Shown one piece after another: positions 8,339 to 11,815 of a DNA stretch of 11,815 nt. The DNA lies in contig JALRBM010000045.1 of NCBI GenBank assembly GCA_023257755.1, positions 1-11,815 of the forward strand, given 5' to 3'. Source of the stretch: Candidatus Saccharimonadia bacterium (lineage in GTDB: Bacteria > Patescibacteriota > Saccharimonadia > Saccharimonadales > Saccharimonadaceae). Made by a program: the position numbers and the translations under genes. Under the pieces are notes generated by a model. That model was not told where the DNA came from. It worked only from the letters and a program-made list of their open reading frames with translations, and made no database searches. Position 1 is the stretch's first letter; each line of letters starts with the position of its first letter.

Positions 8339-9439
8339 CTAGCTCTTAAGCGGCATAATAATGTGCTTGTAGTTGACGTCGTCCGATTTGGTCGTCAGGA
8401 CACAAGGAGAAAGCTTGCCGCTAAAGCGGAATGACACCATATCTCCTTCGATTGCAGCGAGCGCCTCACTGAGATATCGCGAATTAAGCGTCACCTGGCC
8501 GTCATGGGAAACTTCGGCGTCGGCGCTGGAAGTGTTTTCACCAAGCTCCGACGCGATAGAGTGAATCGAAAGCGTCTTCTTCTCCTGATCCGCCGTTAGT
8601 GTCACGCTACCGCCGGAATCGCGGGCAAACAGGCCGGCTATCTTGGTAATCCTGACGAAGTCACTCGTCGCCATAGTGATGTTTGTTTCGGACGTATCGG
8701 GAATTAATTGGCGGTAGTCAGGGTAGTTACCATCGATAAGCCGGCTGGTTATTTCAGAGTCTCCCACCCGAAAACGCACCTGGGTTTCGTCAAATAAAAC
8801 GTCAACTTCTGTCGTATCATCACTAAGCGTCCTCAGAACTTCCTGAAGCGTTGGAGTAGGGATGATCGCCGCTACATCACTCTTGGTTTCCACCAGGCGG
8901 CGTTCACTTAATCGATAGCCATCAGTCGCCGCGAGATACAGATTTCCCTCAAACGAGTGCCAGTACACCCCTGTTAATACTGGGCGGGTACTGTCATTCG
9001 AACTGGTAATAATCGTCTGCGAAACCGCCTGTTTGAAGTCGGCCGTGTTGACACTATATTGAATAGTCGATGACTCATCAATCGTCGGAAGCTCCGGAAA
9101 CTCATCGGATGCAACGCCATTAATGATCGACGAGTAGCTACTGGAGGTAATATGAAGGTGATTATCTTTTACCTTAAGGTCAACCTGGCCCTTTGGAAGA
9201 CTTGAAACAAAGTCACTAATCAGCCGGGCAGGCACTGTAATCGACCCTGGGGTGACGATCTTTGCTCCAATAAGGTGGGTTGACGCTATTTCCAGGTTAG
9301 TCGCCGCTATCAAGAGCCGGTTTCCATCCGTCCTAAGCAGGATGTTACTAAGAATGGGGAGTCCTGCCTTGCTGCTGGCAACCCGTCCGACATTGCCGAG
9401 TGCGCGGGTGAAGTTTTCTTGAGTGACTGATAGTTCCAT
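8339..9439 (-). CDS. dnaN: DNA polymerase III beta subunit (sliding clamp)
   Basis: 366 residues, the normal clamp length. The protein forms a dimeric ring around DNA that holds the replicative polymerase and other partners. Evidence: N-terminal MELSVTQENFTRAL and VASSKAGLPILSNILL (first clamp domain), LYLAATDGYRLSERRL in the middle domain, and a C-terminus ending YKHIIMPLKS, the conserved tail that forms part of the partner-binding pocket. ATG is chosen at 9439 because AGAAAGGT lies 8 nt upstream. It lies 266 nt downstream of dnaA and 2 nt upstream of recF, the standard dnaA-dnaN-recF order. The long leader region contains repeats and DnaA-box-like sites that could give dnaN separate control. 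Confidence 0.97.
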   Translation of the reverse strand: MELSVTQENFTRALGNVGRVASSKAGLPILSNILLRTDGNRLLIAATNLEIASTHLIGAKIVTPGSITVPARLISDFVSSLPKGQVDLKVKDNHLHITSSSYSSIINGVASDEFPELPTIDESSTIQYSVNTADFKQAVSQTIITSSNDSTRPVLTGVYWHSFEGNLYLAATDGYRLSERRLVETKSDVAAIIPTPTLQEVLRTLSDDTTEVDVLFDETQVRFRVGDSEITSRLIDGNYPDYRQLIPDTSETNITMATSDFVRITKIAGLFARDSGGSVTLTADQEKKTLSIHSIASELGENTSSADAEVSHDGQVTLNSRYLSEALAAIEGDMVSFRFSGKLSPCVLTTKSDDVNYKHIIMPLKS

Positions 9440-9447
9440 TATGTATT

Positions 9448-9455
9448 ACCTTTCT
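9448..9455 (-). promoter_or_regulatory. Ribosome binding site of dnaN
   Basis: AGAAAGGT on the - strand, ending 8 nt before the ATG of dnaN. It supports that start and is the only purine-rich block close enough to serve. Confidence 0.65.
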
Positions 9456-9488
9456 TGATTCTTAATTGGATGAAGTATTAGTAGGTAC

Positions 9489-9497
9489 TGTGGAAAC
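9489..9497 (-). promoter_or_regulatory. DnaA-box-like site, dnaA-dnaN gap
   Basis: The + strand reads TGTGGAAAC, i.e. GTTTCCACA on the - strand, two mismatches from the TTATCCACA consensus but keeping the TCCACA core. It lies about 50 nt upstream of the dnaN start. Confidence 0.35.
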
Positions 9498-9498
9498 T

Positions 9499-9609
9499 GG
9501 GTAAAAATAGTGTTCAGACAGGGGTAAAATGTCAATTTTTGCTGGGGATAGGTTCGGGGTAAAACCGTGGAGGGCAGGGTGGATGAACATGTCTTTTACC
9601 CCACCTATC
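9499..9609. repeat. Imperfect inverted repeat plus extra copies of a GGGTAAAA motif, dnaA-dnaN gap
   Basis: GATAGGT-TC-GGGGTAAAA at 9547-9564 is mirrored by TTTTACCCC-ACCTATC at 9594-9609, giving 16 paired positions with a 2-nt bulge and a 29-nt loop. Two more direct copies precede it: GGGGTAAAA at 9521-9529 and GGGTAAAA at 9499-9506. No T-run follows the hairpin on the - strand, so a simple intrinsic terminator for dnaA is unlikely. Protein binding sites, an attenuator in the dnaN leader, or an origin element remain possible. Confidence 0.7.
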
Positions 9610-9638
9610 TCCGCGCTGAAACTGCGTAGTAGGCTTAT

Positions 9639-9647
9639 TGTGGATGG
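9639..9647 (-). promoter_or_regulatory. DnaA-box-like site, dnaA-dnaN gap
   Basis: The + strand reads TGTGGATGG, i.e. CCATCCACA on the - strand, with the ATCCACA core intact and two mismatches at the outer end of the TTATCCACA consensus. Confidence 0.35.
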
Positions 9648-9692
9648 AAACAGACAGGTTGTGCGGGCACCATTCCTCAAGTAATTCACTGA

Positions 9693-9701
9693 TTTTCCAC
9701 A
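9693..9701 (+). promoter_or_regulatory. DnaA-box-like site just past the dnaA stop
   Basis: TTTTCCACA, one mismatch from TTATCCACA, 5 nt beyond the end of dnaA. The same variant occurs twice in the gap upstream of dnaA, which suggests it is a real binding variant in this genome. Confidence 0.5.
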
Positions 9702-9705
9702 CATC

Positions 9706-11070
9706 TCAGGCATATAGTTTCTCCCGTATTTCCGCCACCTGTTCGCGGACCAAGAAGTCGAGTTTGATGGCTTTTTCAATTTTTTCGACAGAGTGGATAG
9801 CCGTGGTGTGGTCCTTCCGGCCTAGTTCGCTGGCGATTTTCGGAAAGCTAAGATGAAGTTCGCTGCGGAGCAGATACATTGCGATCTGGCGGGGAACAAC
9901 AATATGCTTGTCGCGTTTGGCGCTGCAGATCTCTTTGGTGTCGATTTGAAAATGTCGGGCCGTTTTATCGATGATTTGTTTAGCGGTAACATGCTGAGGC
10001 CGGGTGTGACGAACGTTGCCGATCAAGCCTTCGGCGGTTGATATATCCGGAGCGACACCGCGCATCTCGGCGTAGGCAAGTAGTTGGTTAAGTGCGCCTT
10101 CAAGCTCACGGACATTGGTTTTTATATTGTTGGCAAGGTATTCGATCGTATCGCGTCCAAGTTCTACTCCTGAAAGCGAAGCTTTTGTTTCAACGATCGC
10201 ACAGCGCGTCTCAAAATCCGGCATTTGAATGTCAATGGACATTCCCCATTCGAAACGGCTGCGGAGGCGCTCCGTCAAAGTAGGGATGCTCTTTGGCGGT
10301 TTATCGCTACTGATGATAATTTGTTTGTTACTTTGATGGAGTGCGTTAAACGTATGGAAGAACTCCTCTTGAGTCTTCTCTTTGCCGGCGATAAACTGCA
10401 TGTCGTCAACGATGAGGACGTCGACGTTGCGGTACTTGTCAGAGAATCCCTTTTTCTTAAAACGGATACTCTCCAGGAATTCTTTGACGAATGTCTCAGA
10501 GCTGATATAAAGCACACGGGCTTCCGGCTGTTTTTTAATGATCTCGTTGCCGACAGCTTGCATCAGGTGGGTCTTACCTAGTCCAACCCCGCCATACAGA
10601 AAGAGGGGGTTGTATTTTGTGCCTGGGGTGGAGGCGACGGCTTGGCAGGCGGTAAATGCCAGGTCATTACTTGATCCGACGATAAAGTTTGCAAAACTAT
10701 AACGAGGATTCAATCCTGAGTTGTTGGTGCTGGCCGATGGGGTAGGGCGAGGAGCGATCAGTTCTTCGGCTCGAGTCTTCGATTGTTCGGGAGGCGCCGT
10801 GGTTTCGCGCGTCGTCGTTCGTTTGCCGGTGGTGCGGACCGTGTAGTTGATCTCGTCGGGGGAGACTCCATTCTTTTCAAGGATCGCTTTGATCTGGCTA
10901 TTAAACTTTACCTCAAACTGCCGTTTGGCAAAGATGTTGGGGACGGCAATCGTGACTGACGAATCACTTTGTTCAATAAGTTCGGTATTTTTAAACCAGG
11001 TGGTAAAAGCAGCATGCGAAACGGAGAGTTCAATTTCACCTAGTACACTTTGCCATAAACCATGTTGCAT
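9706..11070 (-). CDS. dnaA: Chromosomal replication initiator protein DnaA
   Basis: 454 residues from the ATG at 11070. It binds DnaA boxes at oriC, oligomerises with ATP and opens the origin. Domain I (about 1-75) begins MQHGLWQSVLGEIELSVS; a Thr/Pro-rich linker follows (about 85-120). Domain III starts near NPRYSFANFIVG and has Walker A GGVGLGKT (160-167), Walker B VLIVDD (218-223), RLRSRFEWG (arginine-finger region) and NVRELEGAL (sensor 2). Domain IV holds the DNA-binding signature GRKDHTTAIHS (417-427). All key residues are present. The frame extends upstream to a TTG at 11103, but GAGAGAGG stands 9 nt before the ATG and the family's N-terminus begins there. Expression is probably self-limited, since a predicted -35 overlaps a DnaA box. 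The stop is TGA. Confidence 0.98.
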   Translation of the reverse strand: MQHGLWQSVLGEIELSVSHAAFTTWFKNTELIEQSDSSVTIAVPNIFAKRQFEVKFNSQIKAILEKNGVSPDEINYTVRTTGKRTTTRETTAPPEQSKTRAEELIAPRPTPSASTNNSGLNPRYSFANFIVGSSNDLAFTACQAVASTPGTKYNPLFLYGGVGLGKTHLMQAVGNEIIKKQPEARVLYISSETFVKEFLESIRFKKKGFSDKYRNVDVLIVDDMQFIAGKEKTQEEFFHTFNALHQSNKQIIISSDKPPKSIPTLTERLRSRFEWGMSIDIQMPDFETRCAIVETKASLSGVELGRDTIEYLANNIKTNVRELEGALNQLLAYAEMRGVAPDISTAEGLIGNVRHTRPQHVTAKQIIDKTARHFQIDTKEICSAKRDKHIVVPRQIAMYLLRSELHLSFPKIASELGRKDHTTAIHSVEKIEKAIKLDFLVREQVAEIREKLYA

Positions 11071-11079
11071 AGCTAAAAG

Positions 11080-11087
11080 CCTCTCTC
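11080..11087 (-). promoter_or_regulatory. Ribosome binding site of dnaA
   Basis: GAGAGAGG on the - strand, 9 nt before the ATG at 11070. It decides between this start and the in-frame TTG 33 nt upstream, which has no comparable sequence. Confidence 0.7.
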
Positions 11088-11119
11088 CCCTGGAATCCCT
11101 CAACGTTCTGTTGCTATTA

Positions 11120-11149
11120 ACTATACCACCGTTCTCAAGTTTTCCACAA
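11120..11149 (-). promoter_or_regulatory. Predicted dnaA promoter overlapping a DnaA box
   Basis: On the - strand: TTGTGG (-35 like, 11144-11149), an 18-nt spacer, and TATAGT (-10, 11120-11125) preceded by TGG, forming an extended -10 (TGGTATAGT). The start of transcription would fall near 11113, giving a leader of about 43 nt that contains the dnaA ribosome binding site. The -35 overlaps the DnaA box at 11140-11148, so DnaA bound there would block its own promoter. Confidence 0.55.
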
Positions 11150-11300
11150 CCATAACAAGATAGTCAGCCAGAAGCAGAGGATAGGGGTGTGATTTCTCCA
11201 CAGACAGGAGGGCCATCTGTTAAATTGTGGAAAAGAGTAGAGTATATGTGGATAACTGTAAATAACTTATGTAATGAAAAATTAAAATATGCAAACTAAC
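11140..11300. other. oriC: Candidate replication origin (oriC) between dnaA and rpmH
   Basis: This stretch holds four DnaA-box matches: TTTTCCACA at 11140-11148, TTCTCCACA at 11194-11202, TGTGGAAAA at 11226-11234 (reverse orientation of TTTTCCACA) and a perfect TGTGGATAA at 11247-11255. Beside the perfect box lies a strongly AT-rich run (about 11252-11295) that could be the unwinding element. The upstream flank of dnaA is a classical origin position. The boundaries are my estimate from the box cluster and AT-rich block; strand-composition skew could not be computed. Confidence 0.7.
11247..11255 (-). promoter_or_regulatory. Perfect-consensus DnaA box
   Basis: The + strand reads TGTGGATAA, the exact complement of TTATCCACA. 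It is the only perfect match found in the window and directly borders the AT-rich block, as expected for a high-affinity anchor box next to the unwinding region. Confidence 0.75.
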
Positions 11301-11301
11301 C

Positions 11302-11330
11302 TTGAAAGAAACAGGGGAAAGAGGTAAAAT
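11302..11330 (+). promoter_or_regulatory. Predicted rpmH promoter
   Basis: TTGAAA (11302-11307), a 17-nt spacer and TAAAAT (11325-11330): a near-consensus sigma-70-type promoter. Only 9 nt separate the -10 from the rpmH ATG, so transcription would begin within a few nucleotides of the start codon. Confidence 0.65.
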
Positions 11331-11339
11331 AGTCGGGAT

Positions 11340-11477
11340 ATGCCAAAACGAACTTTTCAACCACACACGCGTCACCGCGCTCGAACTCACGGGTTTCGTG
11401 CTCGGGTTGCAAGCAAGGCTGGACGCGCCGTTCTGAAACGACGCCGACTAAAAGGCCGCGCCAGGCTGACTGTTTAG
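11340..11477 (+). CDS. rpmH: 50S ribosomal protein L34
   Basis: 45 residues: begins MPKRTFQPHTRHRARTHGF, continues RARVASKAGRAVLKRRR and ends LKGRARLTV. This matches L34 throughout (KRTFQP, THGFRAR, RRLKGRARLTV) and the normal 44-47 residue length. L34 is a small, highly basic protein of the large ribosomal subunit. The gene sits divergent from dnaA across the origin gap and before rnpA, its standard bacterial position. No Shine-Dalgarno sequence stands at a workable distance: AGAGG is about 15 nt away and GGGAT abuts the ATG. Together with the close promoter this suggests a leaderless or nearly leaderless mRNA. Confidence 0.97.
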   Translation: MPKRTFQPHTRHRARTHGFRARVASKAGRAVLKRRRLKGRARLTV

Positions 11478-11482
11478 CCGAT

Positions 11483-11516
11483 AAATACGCTCTTATACGG
11501 AGCGTATTTTATTTTC
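11483..11516 (+). terminator. Intrinsic (hairpin) terminator after rpmH
   Basis: AAATACGCTC (11483-11492) and GAGCGTATTT (11500-11509) form a perfect 10-bp stem around a 7-nt loop, followed by a T-rich run to 11516. It begins 5 nt after the rpmH stop and lies before rnpA, so most rpmH transcripts should end here. Confidence 0.85.
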
Positions 11517-11531
11517 CTCTCCCCTATACGC

Positions 11532-11537
11532 TATAAT
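11532..11537 (+). promoter_or_regulatory. Predicted -10 element of an rnpA promoter
   Basis: A perfect TATAAT lies between the rpmH terminator and rnpA, 11 nt before the rnpA ATG. The -35 position falls in the T-rich tail of the terminator and matches poorly (TTATTT or TTTATT). The call rests on the perfect -10 and on the need for a new start after the terminator. Confidence 0.5.
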
Positions 11538-11548
11538 GGCACCAGTTT

Positions 11549-11815
11549 ATGTTATCGTTCCAACATCGTTTTCATGGGCATGGGAGCCTCCGCTACGTCT
11601 ACAAGAATGGCCAGGCTGTGCGCTCGCACGCCATTACTATTAAATATGTAGATAACCCCCATCGACGACATTCACGCTTCGCGGTGGTTGTCAGTAAGAA
11701 GGTGCACAAAAGCGCAGTCGGCCGAAACCGCATCCGCCGCCGGCTTTATGAGGTGATCCGCCATGAAATCCCAAAAATGAACGGTGCGCACGACGTGGCG
11801 GTGATGGTGTTCTCC
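11549..11815 (+). CDS. rnpA: Ribonuclease P protein component, N-terminal part (3' end outside window)
   Basis: 89 residues are visible; the frame is still open at the window edge, and family members are about 100-130 long. The protein supports the catalytic RNase P RNA in 5'-processing of tRNA precursors. Evidence: N-terminal MLSFQHRFHGHGSLRYVYKNG (the RF...G...VY start typical of RnpA), RFAVVVSKKVHKSAVGRNRIRRRLYEV containing the conserved RNR motif (about 59-69), and a final HDVAVMVF strand. ATG at 11549 is the only in-frame ATG before the conserved region. It has no Shine-Dalgarno sequence (CACCAGTTT precedes it) and is separated from rpmH by a terminator, unlike the usual co-transcribed pair. 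Confidence 0.95.
   Translation, partial: MLSFQHRFHGHGSLRYVYKNGQAVRSHAITIKYVDNPHRRHSRFAVVVSKKVHKSAVGRNRIRRRLYEVIRHEIPKMNGAHDVAVMVFS

Noticed and set aside
9547..9609. Inverted repeat as an intrinsic terminator of dnaA
   Set aside because: On the - strand the stem is followed by CCCAGCAAAAATTG, with no T-run, and the loop is 29 nt, too long for a typical terminator.
9462..9779. 105-codon open frame on the - strand spanning the dnaA-dnaN gap
   Set aside because: It overlaps the end of dnaA in another frame, resembles no family, and covers the repeat-rich regulatory gap; no ribosome binding site was noted.
11071..11103. Extended dnaA start at an in-frame TTG (11 extra residues)
   Set aside because: The ATG at 11070 has GAGAGAGG 9 nt upstream and matches the usual DnaA N-terminus; the TTG has no ribosome binding site.

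Overview
The window looks like the replication-origin neighbourhood of a Patescibacteria (CPR) chromosome, most likely Saccharibacteria (TM7). This is inferred from protein character and gene content: a DnaA beginning MQHGLWQSVLGEIELSVS, a RecF-DnaN-DnaA-L34-RNase P block, and a type IV secretion-like operon carrying peptidoglycan hydrolases. It was not tested by any search. All genes read in the standard bacterial code; TGA ends dnaA, which argues against the UGA-recoded Gracilibacteria and Absconditabacteria.

Left half (1-7309, + strand): a tightly packed five-gene operon whose promoter lies outside the window. It holds (i) the C-terminal part of a VirB4/TraC-type ATPase; (ii) a 1127-residue polytopic membrane protein with a cysteine-rich exported region and, at its C-terminus, a motif set like LAS/M15 zinc peptidases; (iii) a 423-residue exported protein joining a phage-tail-lysozyme-like domain to an NlpC/P60- or CHAP-like cysteine peptidase; (iv) a single-pass PEGA-domain protein; (v) a second single-pass protein of the same size and layout. 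Gaps are 11, 2 and 9 nt, then an 8-nt overlap, so the genes are probably co-translated. The likely overall role is an envelope-spanning secretion or conjugation-like machine that carries its own wall-remodelling enzymes.

Right half (7296-11070, - strand): recF, dnaN and dnaA in the order dnaA-dnaN-recF, with recF running tail-to-tail into the secretion operon (14-nt overlap). The 266-nt dnaA-dnaN gap has a long imperfect inverted repeat, extra copies of a GGGTAAAA motif and DnaA-box-like sites.

Origin-proximal end (11071-11815): the 269-nt gap between dnaA and the divergent rpmH holds one perfect and at least three near-consensus DnaA boxes, an AT-rich stretch, and promoters facing both ways. 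It is the best oriC candidate. rpmH and a truncated rnpA follow on the + strand. Each has a -10 element only 9-11 nt before its ATG and no Shine-Dalgarno sequence, and a strong hairpin terminator lies between them. No gene-free stretch exceeds 300 nt. No tRNA, rRNA, CRISPR array or insertion sequence was seen.
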